From Acidobacteriota bacterium (GTDB lineage Bacteria; Acidobacteriota; Terriglobia; Terriglobales; Acidobacteriaceae): a DNA stretch of 34,811 nucleotides. The position numbers and the translations under genes were made by a program. The stretch covers positions 1-34,811 of the forward strand of contig QIAP01000081.1 of NCBI GenBank assembly GCA_003225075.1. The letters are read 5' to 3'. The notes beneath the pieces were generated by a model. That model searched no databases. It saw only the letters and a program-made list of their open reading frames with translations, and had not been told where the DNA came from. Shown one piece after another: positions 22,660-31,470 of the stretch (positions within the stretch are counted from its first letter, which is position 1; every line of letters starts with the position of its first letter).

Positions 22660-24609
22660 ATGATTTTTGCAGTTCGAAGAATCGCGCTGCCGCTGCTGCT
22701 CACATCATTGGCTCTGACTGCCTCAGTGCGATTGGCCGCGGGCTACAAAAAGCCGGCTCCAACGCTGACGCAAATGGATGAGCACAAACGCGCTGTCCAT
22801 GCGCTCAATCGCTTGACGTTTGGTCCGCGTCCCGGCGATGTCCAGAAGGTGATGGACATTGGTATAGATAAGTGGATCGAACTTCAGCTCAACCCAAAAA
22901 AGATTGATGACGGCGCTTTGGAATCGCGTCTCGCTCCGTTTCGAACTTTTCGCATGGATACTCGCGAGATAGTCGAGAACTTTCCCCCACCCCAACTCAT
23001 TAAACAAGTGATGAATGGCCGCCAATCCCTACCCTCCGATCCCACCAGGCGTGCGGTCTATCAGGCGCAGATCGAGCGCCAGGAGCAGAAGCAGGAGCGC
23101 AAGCAGGAGTCCGGCAAGAACCCGCCTGACGCTACGGCAAGCAACGCAGTCGATGCCCCGGCTGTCGATGCTGCCAATAAGCAAGCCAGGCTTGGTGATG
23201 AAGAAAGAGCGCAGCGTCGCGAAGCTCGCATGTTCGCTGATCTGACGGTGGAGGAGTTACTTAATTTGCCGCCCGACCAGCGCGTCAAACGGGTTCTTAA
23301 AATGGCACCCGAGGAGCAGCGCATTTTGGCTGCATCTCTGAAAGGTGGGCGGGGCAACGATTTCATGGAAGGCATGAGCCCGCAACAGAAAGAAACGCTC
23401 ATGGCCTTGAATAATCCTCAGCAGGTGATCGTCAGCGAATTAGTGCAAGGCAAATTGCTGCGCGCCATCTACAGCGAACGACAATTGGACGAGGTGATGA
23501 CCGATTTCTGGTTTAACCACTTCAACATATTCATCGGCAAGGGCCCTGATCATTACATGATCACCAGCTACGAACGCGATGTAATACGACAGCATGCCCT
23601 CGGAAAATTCGAAGACCTGCTGCTGGCAACCGCCAAAAGTCCTGCCATGCTGTTCTATCTGGACAATTGGCTGAGCATCGGTCCAAATTCTGATATTGCC
23701 ACCGGGGCTCCCAAGAATCCTCATCGCGGCTACCGTCGCCACCGTTTCCCCAATTACCCGCGCCGGGCCAGCGTGCAAAAAGCAAAGGGAAAGCGCAGCA
23801 GCGGACTCAACGAGAACTACGGCCGTGAGTTGATGGAATTGCATACCCTCGGCGTGAACGGCGGCTACAGTCAAAAAGATGTTACCGAAGTCGCGCGCGT
23901 CTTTACCGGCTGGACCATTGACCAACCACAGCAAGGCGGCGGGTTCAAATTCGAAGAGCGCATGCACGATCATGGGGACAAGATCGTCCTCGGTCATCGC
24001 ATCAAGGACAATGGCGAAAAGGAAGGACGAGAGGTGCTGCATCTACTCGCACACCATCGTGCGACCGCAAAGTTTATCTGCACCAAGTTGGCAATGCGCT
24101 TCGTGTCTGACAATCCGCCGCAAGCGCTTGTGGACCATATATCGCAAACCTTCTTAAAGAAAAACGGAGACATCCGCGAAGTTCTGCGCACTCTCTTCCG
24201 CTCGCCGGAATTCTGGTCCTCTGACAATTACCGCGCCAAAGTAAAAACTCCGCTTGAGTTCGTGGTCTCTGCTGTACGGGCGACCGGTGGGGAGGTGAGC
24301 GATGCCACTCCGCTGGCAAATCAGCTCAACAATATGGGTATGCCGCTGTACGGAATGCAGCCTCCGACGGGCTATTCGATGAAGGCGGAAACCTGGGTCA
24401 ATTCCGCCGCCCTGTTAGGCCGCATGAACTTTGCCCTGGCGCTCAGCGCGGGAAAGCTGAGAGGAGTGCAGGCGGATCACGATACCATCAGCAAACAAAT
24501 GCAGGTTCCGCAAGTCACGCAGCGACGTCTGGATGATCCTGCGCGCCCGCCGCACTTGAGCGTGATCGAAGGGCTGCTCGTGGGATCACCCGAGTTTCAG
24601 AGGAGATGA
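22660..24609 (+). CDS. DUF1800 family protein, exported
   Basis: 649 residues. A signal-like N-terminus (about 1-27) precedes DUF1800, which starts at HALNRLTFGPRPGDVQKV (about 48-65) and includes the family marks FWFNHFNIFIGKG, NENYGRELMELHTLGVNGGYSQKDV, VARVFTGWTI and FRSPEFW. A long charged insert (about 125-190, many Gln, Glu and Lys) interrupts the first part; it may be a coiled coil. DUF1800 has no established enzymatic role but is nearly always next to a DUF1501 gene, as here (9 bases downstream), so the two probably form one exported system. AGGAA sits 5 bases before the ATG, inside a palindrome. Confidence 0.92.
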   Translation: MIFAVRRIALPLLLTSLALTASVRLAAGYKKPAPTLTQMDEHKRAVHALNRLTFGPRPGDVQKVMDIGIDKWIELQLNPKKIDDGALESRLAPFRTFRMDTREIVENFPPPQLIKQVMNGRQSLPSDPTRRAVYQAQIERQEQKQERKQESGKNPPDATASNAVDAPAVDAANKQARLGDEERAQRREARMFADLTVEELLNLPPDQRVKRVLKMAPEEQRILAASLKGGRGNDFMEGMSPQQKETLMALNNPQQVIVSELVQGKLLRAIYSERQLDEVMTDFWFNHFNIFIGKGPDHYMITSYERDVIRQHALGKFEDLLLATAKSPAMLFYLDNWLSIGPNSDIATGAPKNPHRGYRRHRFPNYPRRASVQKAKGKRSSGLNENYGRELMELHTLGVNGGYSQKDVTEVARVFTGWTIDQPQQGGGFKFEERMHDHGDKIVLGHRIKDNGEKEGREVLHLLAHHRATAKFICTKLAMRFVSDNPPQALVDHISQTFLKKNGDIREVLRTLFRSPEFWSSDNYRAKVKTPLEFVVSAVRATGGEVSDATPLANQLNNMGMPLYGMQPPTGYSMKAETWVNSAALLGRMNFALALSAGKLRGVQADHDTISKQMQVPQVTQRRLDDPARPPHLSVIEGLLVGSPEFQRR

Positions 24610-24618
24610 CAGTTTTTT

Positions 24619-25863
24619 ATGCCCATCACGCGACGCGTATTTCTTAAAAACGGCGCACTCGCCGTCGTTGGAACGGCAGCCATACCGGCCTTTCTTACTC
24701 GCGTAGCTTACAGCGCGGCGAACTCCGCCACCCGGAACAAACGTCTGGTTGTGATCTTCCAGCGCGGCGCCGCCGACGGCCTCAACATCGTCGTACCGCA
24801 CGGCGAGCAGTTGTACTATGCTATGCGCCCCACCATCAATATCCCGCGCAGTTCCGTGATTGATCTCGACGGCTTCTTCGGTCTGCATCCTTCCATGTCG
24901 GCATTTCAGCCGCTGTGGCAGCACCGCCACTTGGCCATCTTGCACGCTGCCGGCTCGCCCGATCCTACGCGCTCCCACTTCGACGCGCAGGATTTCATGG
25001 AATCAGGAACACCTGGCATGAAAGCTACTGACGACGGCTGGCTCAATCGCGCTCTGCATTCGTTGCCGCCGCCCACGCAGAATTCCGCGTTCCGTGCGAT
25101 TTCTCTGGGACCATCGCTGCCGCGCATTCTGTCCGGCAATGAGCCCGCGGTAGCCGTGAACAACATCAGTGATTTTGGAGTAGGCGGCAAGAACCCCAAC
25201 GCCACGCCTATCGCCAATACTTTCGAAGCCATGTACGACCAGTCCGTGGATACCGTTCTGCACGGCACCGGTCAGCAAACTTTCGAAGCCGTAAAGATGT
25301 TGAAATCCGCGGACCCAGCCCACTATGCGCCGGCGCCCGGAGCAAATTATCCCCGTGGCCGTTTCGGCGACAGCCTGAAACAACTCGCCCAACTCATCAA
25401 GGCCAACCTCGGGGTGCAGGTCGCATTCGCCGACATCGGTGGCTGGGACCATCACGTGAACGAAGGCAACACACAAGGGCAGATCGCAAATGTCCTGCAC
25501 GATTTTTCGCAGTCGCTAGGCGCCCTCTGGACTGACCTTGGCAATCTCGCCGAGGACACCGTGATTGTCACCATGTCCGAATTCGGCCGCACCGCCCGCG
25601 AAAACGGCAACCGCGGCACCGACCACGGTCACGCCAACGTGATGTTCGTGATGGGTGGTCCGGTGAAGGGCGGTAAAGTCTACGGCCAGTGGCCGGGACT
25701 CAATCAGTCCCAACTCTACGAAGGCCGCGACCTGGCAGTCACGACCGACTTCCGTCGCGTGCTCGGCGAAGCCGTCGAACGTCATCTGGGAAACAAGAGT
25801 TTGGAAACGGTATTTCCCGGATTCGAGAATCCGCCAGGAAAATTCTTGAAGTACCTCGGCTAA
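24619..25863 (+). CDS. DUF1501 family protein, Tat-exported
   Basis: 414 residues. The N-terminus carries a twin-arginine signal (TRRVFLKNG, residues 4-12), followed by a hydrophobic stretch ending near AYSA. This suggests folding in the cytoplasm and export by Tat. DUF1501 belongs to the alkaline-phosphatase/sulfatase-like superfamily. Recognisable segments are RLVVIFQRGAADGLNIVVPHG, LHPSMSAFQPLW, AGSPDPTRSHFDAQDFME, VAFADIGGWDHHVNEG, and VIVTMSEFGRTARENGNRGTDHGHAN, which contains likely metal-binding Asp and His. The actual substrate is unknown. It is directly behind the DUF1800 gene and almost certainly works with it. Confidence 0.93.
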   Translation: MPITRRVFLKNGALAVVGTAAIPAFLTRVAYSAANSATRNKRLVVIFQRGAADGLNIVVPHGEQLYYAMRPTINIPRSSVIDLDGFFGLHPSMSAFQPLWQHRHLAILHAAGSPDPTRSHFDAQDFMESGTPGMKATDDGWLNRALHSLPPPTQNSAFRAISLGPSLPRILSGNEPAVAVNNISDFGVGGKNPNATPIANTFEAMYDQSVDTVLHGTGQQTFEAVKMLKSADPAHYAPAPGANYPRGRFGDSLKQLAQLIKANLGVQVAFADIGGWDHHVNEGNTQGQIANVLHDFSQSLGALWTDLGNLAEDTVIVTMSEFGRTARENGNRGTDHGHANVMFVMGGPVKGGKVYGQWPGLNQSQLYEGRDLAVTTDFRRVLGEAVERHLGNKSLETVFPGFENPPGKFLKYLG

Positions 25864-25970
25864 ACTCGACTCCGGCCAAACCAACCTCGCTTAGCCGGGA
25901 CGAAACTTAGGATGGACTCGCGCCGGGAAGGCATAGAATAGGCTCCGTCTGCCGTACTTTGGAGGACGCG

Positions 25971-26585
25971 ATGTCGCTGCGTGTTTGTGCGATCCTGACC
26001 CTGATTTTCTTCCTTGCTCCACTCGCGAATCCAAAAGACAAAAACAAAAATGTCTTGCCGGAATACGTTCTCAGCGCACGGACCGTCGCCGTCATTGAGA
26101 ATCCAAACTCCAAGGTTCCGCTGCTGAATCCCGCTGAAAATCGAGTTGCGCAAGAAGACGTCGAAAAGGCGCTGATGAAATGGGGACGTTTTACTCCCGT
26201 AATCGATATCAGCACCGCGGACCTCGTCATTGCTGTCCGAAGGGGACGAATGGTTAACCCAACCGTCGGCGGCGGGGCTGCAAATGACCGCCCCGTAATT
26301 ATTCAGCCTGGTGAAGATGGAATCCGAATCGGTGCCCAGCGAGGCAATCCGCCGGCCGCAACCAGCGGGCAGTCGCAGGATCCCAGCCCACGACGCGGAA
26401 TGGATATTGGACCATCGGACGATATGCTGGAGGTGTATCGCGGCGGTGTCGAGTACCCGCTAGATGACTCTCCGGTGTGGCGCTTTCTCGGACACAATGC
26501 TCTACGCCCGCCAACCGTGCCCGCTGTGACAGCTTTTCGTAAAGCCATCGAAGAAGCTGAAAAGCAAAAGAAGCACAAACCCTGA
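25971..26585 (+). CDS. Hypothetical exported protein, 204 aa
   Basis: The N-terminus MSLRVCAILTLIFFLAPLANP is a signal peptide. GGAGG (25961-25965) stands 5 bases before the ATG, which fixes the start; a TTG at 25959 would overlap that site. The mature part first has a segment of alternating hydrophobic residues (YVLSARTVAVIENP, AQEDVEKALMKWGRFTPVIDISTADLVIAVRRG), which resembles a small alpha/beta domain that may bind or assemble. A Gly/Pro-rich linker and a conserved-looking C-terminal piece (LEVYRGGVEYPLDDSPVWRF) follow. I do not recognise a named family. A TAGAAT hexamer at 25934 may be part of its promoter. Confidence 0.72.
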   Translation: MSLRVCAILTLIFFLAPLANPKDKNKNVLPEYVLSARTVAVIENPNSKVPLLNPAENRVAQEDVEKALMKWGRFTPVIDISTADLVIAVRRGRMVNPTVGGGAANDRPVIIQPGEDGIRIGAQRGNPPAATSGQSQDPSPRRGMDIGPSDDMLEVYRGGVEYPLDDSPVWRFLGHNALRPPTVPAVTAFRKAIEEAEKQKKHKP

Positions 26586-26608
26586 ATTGCGCGCTGAATG
26601 CTGAACCT

Positions 26609-26917
26609 TCACAACTCAACCAGCACATCCTCATCTTCTATCTTCAGCGGATAAACCGCCACCTTCGCCGCCGCATTATGCGCCGCTTCCCCCGTCTTCG
26701 GGTCCCACTGCCACCCGTGCCACGGGCACACGAGTTTGTCTCCTTCAATCGTGCCTTGTCCTAGCGGTCCGCCACGATGCAAGCAGACGTTGTCCATCGC
26801 GGTAATCGTTCCATTGACGTTGGCCACGCAGATCACCTTGTCGCCGACGGTAAATTCTTTGGCTTCGTTGTCGGGAGGAAGTTCGGATTTGCTGGCAAGT
26901 TTGATGAAAGGGGACAT
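26609..26917 (-). CDS. Rieske-type [2Fe-2S] ferredoxin
   Basis: 102 residues from the preferred start MSPFIKLASKSEL. The cluster motifs are CLHRGG (C-x-H) and CPWHGWQW (C-x2-H), with the usual GPLGQGTIEGDKLV between. This is a small soluble Rieske protein like the ferredoxin parts of ring-hydroxylating oxygenases or NirD-type proteins; its partner is not adjacent. A longer start at 26947 has a better Shine-Dalgarno sequence (GAAGG) but adds ten residues that do not look conserved. The gene converges with the exported hypothetical and follows nuoB on the same strand after about 190 bases. Confidence 0.88.
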   Translation of the reverse strand: MSPFIKLASKSELPPDNEAKEFTVGDKVICVANVNGTITAMDNVCLHRGGPLGQGTIEGDKLVCPWHGWQWDPKTGEAAHNAAAKVAVYPLKIEDEDVLVEL

Positions 26918-27103
26918 GTCTCGAGCATTGCTACCGACCCTGAGCATTCAGCCTTCAGCGCTGCGGAAGCGGCGCTGTTGTTAGTGGTGCTCATTCCGGC
27001 AATCTTCCCGAATGTGAAGTGGGCTGCCTGCTGATCAGATCCTTCGACTTCGCTCATGATGACCGCAGCGGTCTCCCCCTTCGCTCACGCGCGCTGGACG
27101 CGG

Positions 27104-27664
27104 TCATTTCGGTTGCAACGTCTGCGCAATCATTACTTGCCTTTTGAAATTCTCCACCATGTTCTGCTCCAGACGCACCTCGGTGGGACGCTTGGCTAGC
27201 GACATTTGGTCAATCTTGTCCTGCAGCTTGAGCAGCGCGTAGAAGAGGTTCTCCGGACGCGGCGGGCAGCCGATCACATAAACGTCCGTCGGCACAATTT
27301 TGTCCACTCCCTGGAGCACAGCATAAGTATTAAATGGCCCGCCAACCGACGAGCAGGCTCCCATGGATATCACCCACTTGGGGTCGGGCATCTGATCGTA
27401 GATGCGTTTCACCACCGGCGCCATTTTCAACGTGACGGTTCCGGCCACGATCATCAGATCGCTCTGCCGCGGACTGGGACGAAACACTTCCGACCCAAAG
27501 CGCGCAATATCAAACCGCGCCGTGGACGAAGCAATCATCTCAATAGCGCAGCATGCCAGCCCAAACGTCATCGGCCACACCGCCGACTTGCGCGCCCAGT
27601 TAAAGACGTAGTCCACCGTTGTGATCAAAAAGTTCTTCTCGAATTTATTCTGCAACCAGCCCAT
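27104..27664 (-). CDS. nuoB: NADH-quinone oxidoreductase subunit B
   Basis: 186 residues, the usual NuoB length. NuoB holds the terminal N2 iron-sulfur cluster of complex I at the quinone site. The four ligands are present: Cys38-Cys39 ([10 protein letters not shown]), Cys104 ([10 protein letters not shown]) and Cys133 (VIGCPPRPE). [20 protein letters not shown] and [20 protein letters not shown] are also typical. GAGGGAT precedes the ATG by about 5 bases. No nuoA or nuoC is next to it, so this copy stands alone, unlike the usual nuoA-N operon. It may be a dispersed gene of complex I or a second copy. Confidence 0.93.
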   Translation of the reverse strand: MGWLQNKFEKNFLITTVDYVFNWARKSAVWPMTFGLACCAIEMIASSTARFDIARFGSEVFRPSPRQSDLMIVAGTVTLKMAPVVKRIYDQMPDPKWVISMGACSSVGGPFNTYAVLQGVDKIVPTDVYVIGCPPRPENLFYALLKLQDKIDQMSLAKRPTEVRLEQNMVENFKRQVMIAQTLQPK

Positions 27665-27909
27665 GAGATCCCTCGAAGCTTCGCTACAATATCATTCGCA
27701 GTTAATAGCCGATAGAGGTCGAATATTCAGTCTAGGTGGGAGCAGAATCGGTGTCAATCTACTGGCGGGGATACTAGGGTCAATGTTCGCTTCACTCGCG
27801 TTGTTTGGCTTTGTTTTGCTCGCGTATCGCTATCTGCACTCGCGCACGGCATTGTAAGGAATCCGGCGTCAGACATATTCGTTTTTTATCCCAGGGAGGT
27901 ACACATAGC

Positions 27910-28785
27910 ATGTCTCCATTAACCAAGCGACCAAAAACTAAAATTCTCGTTGATGGTGGCGATCCGCAGGAAACCCAAAAGATAAAGGAACTGCTCGGCT
28001 TCGTAGATGGCCAGACGACGAATCCATCGTTGATCGCCAAAAATCCCCACATCATGCAGCTAATCGCCTCCGGACATAAACTCACCGAACAGGAAGAACT
28101 CGACGAATACAAGAAGATCGTCCGCACCATTTCGCCGTTAGTCGGAGACGCCGGGGTCTCCATCGAGGTCTTTGCCGACCTGAACACCACGGCAGAACAA
28201 ATGTTCCAGCAAGGCCAAGCGATGTTTTCCTGGATCCCGAACGCCTACGTCAAGTACCCGTGCACAGCCCAGGGATTGCGGGCCGCGGAGATGTCCGTCG
28301 CCGCTGGAATCCGGGTCAATATGACGCTGTGTTTTTCTCAGCAACAAGCCGCTGCCGTTTACGCCGCCACCAAGGGCACGAAGGCGCCGGCCTATGTGTC
28401 GCCCTTTATCGGTCGCTTGGACGACGTCGGAAAGAATGGTGTCGATCTAGTCGCCAACATCAAGCGCATGTTTAGAGAAAGCGATGGACACGTCTGGGTC
28501 CTCGCTGCGAGCATTCGTTCCGTGGAGCAGTTGCTCTATTGTTTCTCCATCGAAACAGAACTGGCGACTGTGCCAGCAAAGATTTTGCAGCAGTGGGCGG
28601 AGCGGAATTTTCCTATGCCCGACAAAAATTTCGTTTACCAGCCCACCGGCGCTCGCATTGAATACGAAAACATCAACTTGAACCAGCCACGGACCAGCTT
28701 CAACATCGAGCACGAACTCACGACCAAGGGCATTCAGAAATTTGTCGCGGATTACCGGGCTACGCTGTATTCGAAAGCAGGGTGA
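27910..28785 (+). CDS. Transaldolase family protein
   Basis: 291 residues. The TIM-barrel signs are TTNPSLIAKN (36-45), SIEVFADL and the Schiff-base lysine Lys115 in NAYVKYPCT, followed by GIRVNMTLCFSQQQAAAVYAA and SPFIGRLDDVG. The reaction would be transfer of a dihydroxyacetone unit between sugar phosphates in the nonoxidative pentose phosphate pathway. Length is between the short MipB/FSA type and the longer TalB type; the exact subfamily is unclear. The start is fixed by AGGGAGGT (27893-27900), 9 bases before the ATG; the frame upstream is open but not part of the protein. Downstream lie GC-rich repeats. Confidence 0.88.
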   Translation: MSPLTKRPKTKILVDGGDPQETQKIKELLGFVDGQTTNPSLIAKNPHIMQLIASGHKLTEQEELDEYKKIVRTISPLVGDAGVSIEVFADLNTTAEQMFQQGQAMFSWIPNAYVKYPCTAQGLRAAEMSVAAGIRVNMTLCFSQQQAAAVYAATKGTKAPAYVSPFIGRLDDVGKNGVDLVANIKRMFRESDGHVWVLAASIRSVEQLLYCFSIETELATVPAKILQQWAERNFPMPDKNFVYQPTGARIEYENINLNQPRTSFNIEHELTTKGIQKFVADYRATLYSKAG

Positions 28786-28804
28786 TTTTCGCTCTCGTCA
28801 AGAG

Positions 28805-28868
28805 GGCGGGCTGCCCCATGCTTCGCGTATTTTGCGGGCTGCCCCGCCCTTCGTTTTTGAAGGGTGGG
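28805..28868. repeat. GC-rich dispersed repeat, copy 1, with hairpin
   Basis: GCGGGCTGCCCC occurs twice in direct order (28806-28817 and 28834-28845), joined by ATGCTTCGCGTATTTT. The second unit leads into a 10-bp hairpin with one G-U pair (28843-28852 with 28859-28868, loop GTTTTT). Related copies are at 30635-30665 and 31446-31470. It stands directly behind the transaldolase gene and might end its transcript. Confidence 0.6.
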
Positions 28869-28918
28869 CTCCACGGACGAGTGCTGGGTTACCTAATCCC
28901 GCGCGGAGAGCAGATATC

Positions 28919-29398
28919 ATGAAGCTCGCACGTACTCTCGTCGTATTGCTCACAATTTCAGCCTTTGCGCAGCAAGGAGTAGCTCCCAATGGTTACTATC
29001 CCCGGGAATACATGGGATCAACTTTTACGGGAGAGGTGATCGATGGGCCGATTGATTTTCTGACACTCAGATATAAGCATGGCAACAAAGAAGAGATTTT
29101 TTCTGGCCGGTTTGAGGCCCCTTGCGATGCTCCGCTGAAAAATGGCAAGCGCGCACCCATGCTCGCGGCAGACGTCCAACTCGGTGCCGTGGTAACCGCC
29201 TTCTACTACGGCAATAGGGGCAAGGCGAATGAGAAAACCGGCACAACTAAAACAATCGTCTTCCTCAGGTTCGATGCCGTGAACGGCAAGCCCATCGCGG
29301 ACTACAAACGCGTCGCGGTCGCGTGCCACCATCAGCGCGACACAGTCTTCAAAGCATTCGGCCCCGAGGGTGCCGCTACACCAGAAGGAGCCCGCTGA
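28919..29398 (+). CDS. Hypothetical exported protein, 159 aa
   Basis: A signal peptide (MKLARTLVVLLTISAFAQQG) opens the protein; GGAGAG lies about 9 bases before the ATG. The frame is open further upstream but that part crosses the GC-rich repeat and is not protein-like. The mature part looks like a small beta-barrel: GSTFTGEVIDGPIDFLTLRY, GRFEAPCDAP, VQLGAVVTAFYY and TIVFLRFDAVNG, with two Cys (PCDAP and VACHH) that could pair. I do not recognise the family. Its end overlaps the possible longest reading of the next gene but not the start I prefer there. Confidence 0.68.
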   Translation: MKLARTLVVLLTISAFAQQGVAPNGYYPREYMGSTFTGEVIDGPIDFLTLRYKHGNKEEIFSGRFEAPCDAPLKNGKRAPMLAADVQLGAVVTAFYYGNRGKANEKTGTTKTIVFLRFDAVNGKPIADYKRVAVACHHQRDTVFKAFGPEGAATPEGAR

Positions 29399-29471
29399 AG
29401 GTTTGCCGCCTGCCAGCGCACACTGCTTGCTCCCGCCAACCAACGGAAAAAAACAAGTCTACAATGATGGA

Positions 29472-30566
29472 GTGGTGAGAGTCGGACTCATTATTGTCTT
29501 CGCCATCGGAACTGCCACCACCGTGTTGGGGTATCCGAGCTATACGGAAATGTTCGACGACATCCCCGATCTAGTTTCTCGTTCCACACTCGCCTGCAAA
29601 GGGGAAGTCGTGTATGCGCCCGAGGTCATGATCGTCGACAATCCAAAAGATCAGGTTGCGACTGCAACCGTGAGCATGGACCGGTGTTTCAAGGGCCATG
29701 CACAGGTGGTTCGTGTGGTTTTCGACGCCTTTACCACTGGCGGTGGACATAGCGGAGGGCCGCTTTTTCGTCTTACCACAGGTGATTACGATCTCTTTTT
29801 TCTCAAGCTGCAAGGCGATAATTTTGTGGCTGTTAACAACCGCTCTGGCGCACTGCCAATATCAAGGAAAATGGGGCCAAGTGCCGAGGGTTCTGACTCG
29901 CTCACGCAGTTAGAACTCGATTTCAAAGCCGGATTGAATGACCCCGATCCTGAACTGGTACTTGCCAGTATTTGTTTGCTCGGCGCCATAAAACACCTGC
30001 ACTCTACTTCTGAATTGCTTGCCCTGCTCGATTCCGCGGATCTGCTGCAGAAAACTTACCTCTGGGAGGCACTCCTCAAGCTGAAAACGTATTCCGTTCT
30101 GCCCGCCGTGGCTAAATTCTTTGCCGATCAGCCGGACCCACCTATTGAACTTTTTCTTCCACGCGATCGAGTGTTCGCCATGGAGCACCGATTGTTCCAC
30201 CAGGTTAGTAGGATCCAAGATGCGAGCGCTCTGGCCTACCTCCAGCAGTTTGCTCTCGCGCCGAACCCGCGTCTCCGCATGAATGCATTGCAAGCCTTGC
30301 GGTCGATAGAAGATCCACGGACCGCGCCCACTTTCTTGAAGGCGCTGGAAGATGACGATTCCGATAATGCGTTCTCGGCAATGCAGGGATTGTTCGCGCT
30401 GGCCGGTGGGGGAGAAATCGACTGGGTGCCCAACTGGGAGGAGTTTAAAGATGACCAACCCTTTTACGCTGCCAAGTGCCGCGAATGGTGGCAAGCCGAG
30501 GGGCGCCAGAAGACGCGTGCGCGATTTAGTAAATGGGTGAGGCCGGCTGGCGCCACCCGTAGATAG
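29472..30566 (+). CDS. Exported protein with HEAT-like repeats
   Basis: 364 residues from the preferred GTG. The N-terminus VVRVGLIIVFAIGTATTVLG is signal-peptide-like. Two parts follow: an N-terminal beta-rich region (about 20-150; VSRSTLACKGEVVYAPE, VSMDRCFKGHAQVVRVVF, FRLTTGDYDLFFLKLQG), and a helical C-terminal region with HEAT-type repeats (LNDPDPELVLASICLLGAI, LRMNALQALRSIEDPRTAP, ALEDDDSDNAFSAMQGLFAL). HEAT repeats usually bind other proteins; the partner is unknown. The start is uncertain: GTG at 29472 or 29475, or ATG 29370 overlapping the previous gene. Confidence 0.7.
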   Translation: MVRVGLIIVFAIGTATTVLGYPSYTEMFDDIPDLVSRSTLACKGEVVYAPEVMIVDNPKDQVATATVSMDRCFKGHAQVVRVVFDAFTTGGGHSGGPLFRLTTGDYDLFFLKLQGDNFVAVNNRSGALPISRKMGPSAEGSDSLTQLELDFKAGLNDPDPELVLASICLLGAIKHLHSTSELLALLDSADLLQKTYLWEALLKLKTYSVLPAVAKFFADQPDPPIELFLPRDRVFAMEHRLFHQVSRIQDASALAYLQQFALAPNPRLRMNALQALRSIEDPRTAPTFLKALEDDDSDNAFSAMQGLFALAGGGEIDWVPNWEEFKDDQPFYAAKCREWWQAEGRQKTRARFSKWVRPAGATRR

Positions 30567-30916
30567 CACCATAGTGTCTTTTACTGCGCGTGATGCAAGT
30601 CGAAATTGTGGGTGGACTCCACCGATGAACATGTGGCGGGCTGCCCCATGCCCTGCATATTTTCGAAAGCGGCACCCGACACTATTGTCCAAACGTTGAA
30701 AGCCGCCGGACTCAAAGATAAAGATGCAAGAATAGTGCCTCCGAGAGCGTCAATGTACCTTGAGATCGAAGCCGAGGGCAAGCAGGCGTCGAATCCGGCC
30801 ACTCAACTGCCCAACTTGGCCGATGCGGGTAACCGAGCGAATGCTTGAACCTCTGGCTGATGCATGGAGCGGAATGCCCGAGCAGGAAGGCGAATCCATC
30901 GATTATTTACAGATCC
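30567..30916. other. Intergenic region with repeat copy 2
   Basis: About 350 bases between two genes. It holds the second copy of the GC-rich repeat (listed separately). An 80-codon open frame at 30606-30848 has no ribosome site and no recognisable domain, and overlaps the repeat; I do not count it as a gene. Nothing else is recognised. Confidence 0.5.
30635..30665. repeat. GC-rich dispersed repeat, copy 2
   Basis: GGCGGGCTGCCCCATGC matches copy 1 (28805) over 17 bases and continues with a related CCTGCATATTTT in place of TTCGCGTATTTT. Confidence 0.6.
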
Positions 30917-31399
30917 TCAATCCTTATCTCTTGGTTCCGATTGGCGGGTGAGCACACCTTCCACCAGGACACCGGGCGTGGCATTAATGGCCTTGATCTC
31001 TTTCCCATGACCGACGATGACCATGTTCCAAGTACCATCGGAAAATGTTGCGGACGCGGTGCAATCCGACTTCACGGTGTAGGGTCCGGAATCGCTGCTC
31101 CCAGGAAAAATTTGTCCGCCGAAACTCAAGGTGAAAGAGCGGAAGGCATTTCCATGCCCATCAAAGGAGAAAGTCCCCGCCGCAGCAAGTGGAAAAAAAG
31201 CGCCAATGCGTTGTGGTTGCCCTTTGAAGGAGCCGCTCACCAAACCATTGAGCGCGAACCCGTAGGCCCCGGCTATTGTAGAAACTGTGCATCCGGGGTC
31301 AGCTTGCACAATATTTTGTTTCCCTGCCAGAAGCACTGCCAGCGCGACAATGACGAACAAGGCGGCAGCACCGCAAGAGTATCCGTTACGCCTTTTCAT
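30917..31399 (-). CDS. Hypothetical exported protein, 160 aa
   Basis: The N-terminus MKRRNGYSCGAAALFVIVALAVLLAG is a signal peptide or anchor. AAGGAGA precedes the ATG by about 8 bases, supporting the start. The mature part has a beta-rich repeating style: GAYGFALNGLVSG, AAAGTFSFDGHGN, SGPYTVKSDCTASATFSDG and WNMVIVGHGKEIKAINATPG. I have the impression that similar proteins recur in Acidobacteriota, but I cannot name the family or function. Two Cys in the mature part (Cys37 and the one in KSDCTAS) might form a disulfide. It is transcribed toward the HEAT-like gene. Confidence 0.75.
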   Translation of the reverse strand: MKRRNGYSCGAAALFVIVALAVLLAGKQNIVQADPGCTVSTIAGAYGFALNGLVSGSFKGQPQRIGAFFPLAAAGTFSFDGHGNAFRSFTLSFGGQIFPGSSDSGPYTVKSDCTASATFSDGTWNMVIVGHGKEIKAINATPGVLVEGVLTRQSEPRDKD

Positions 31400-31445
31400 T
31401 TTTGTGTCTCCTTATCTCCAGACGGTTCGGAATTCTACACCCCTT

Positions 31446-31470
31446 TGCGGGCTGTCCCATGCTTCGCGTA
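31446..31470. repeat. GC-rich dispersed repeat, copy 3
   Basis: TGCGGGCTGTCCCATGCTTC and the following GCGTA match copy 1 with one internal mismatch (T for C) and one at the left edge. It lies in the region between the divergent hypothetical and the GT39-like gene. Confidence 0.6.

Noticed and set aside
27040-27065. CCTTCGACTTCGCTC-like sequence between nuoB and the Rieske gene
   Set aside because: It resembles short dispersed sequences I know from other soil bacteria, but only one copy is seen here, so no repeat can be claimed.
27621-27857. Open frame with a hydrophobic C-terminal part between nuoB and transaldolase
   Set aside because: It starts inside nuoB on the opposite strand. Only the last 35 codons are hydrophobic, and no ribosome site precedes any internal start. 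It could be a short membrane peptide from ATG 27783, but the support is too weak.
30606-30848. 80-codon open frame in the intergenic region
   Set aside because: No ribosome site, no recognisable domain, overlap with a GC-rich repeat.
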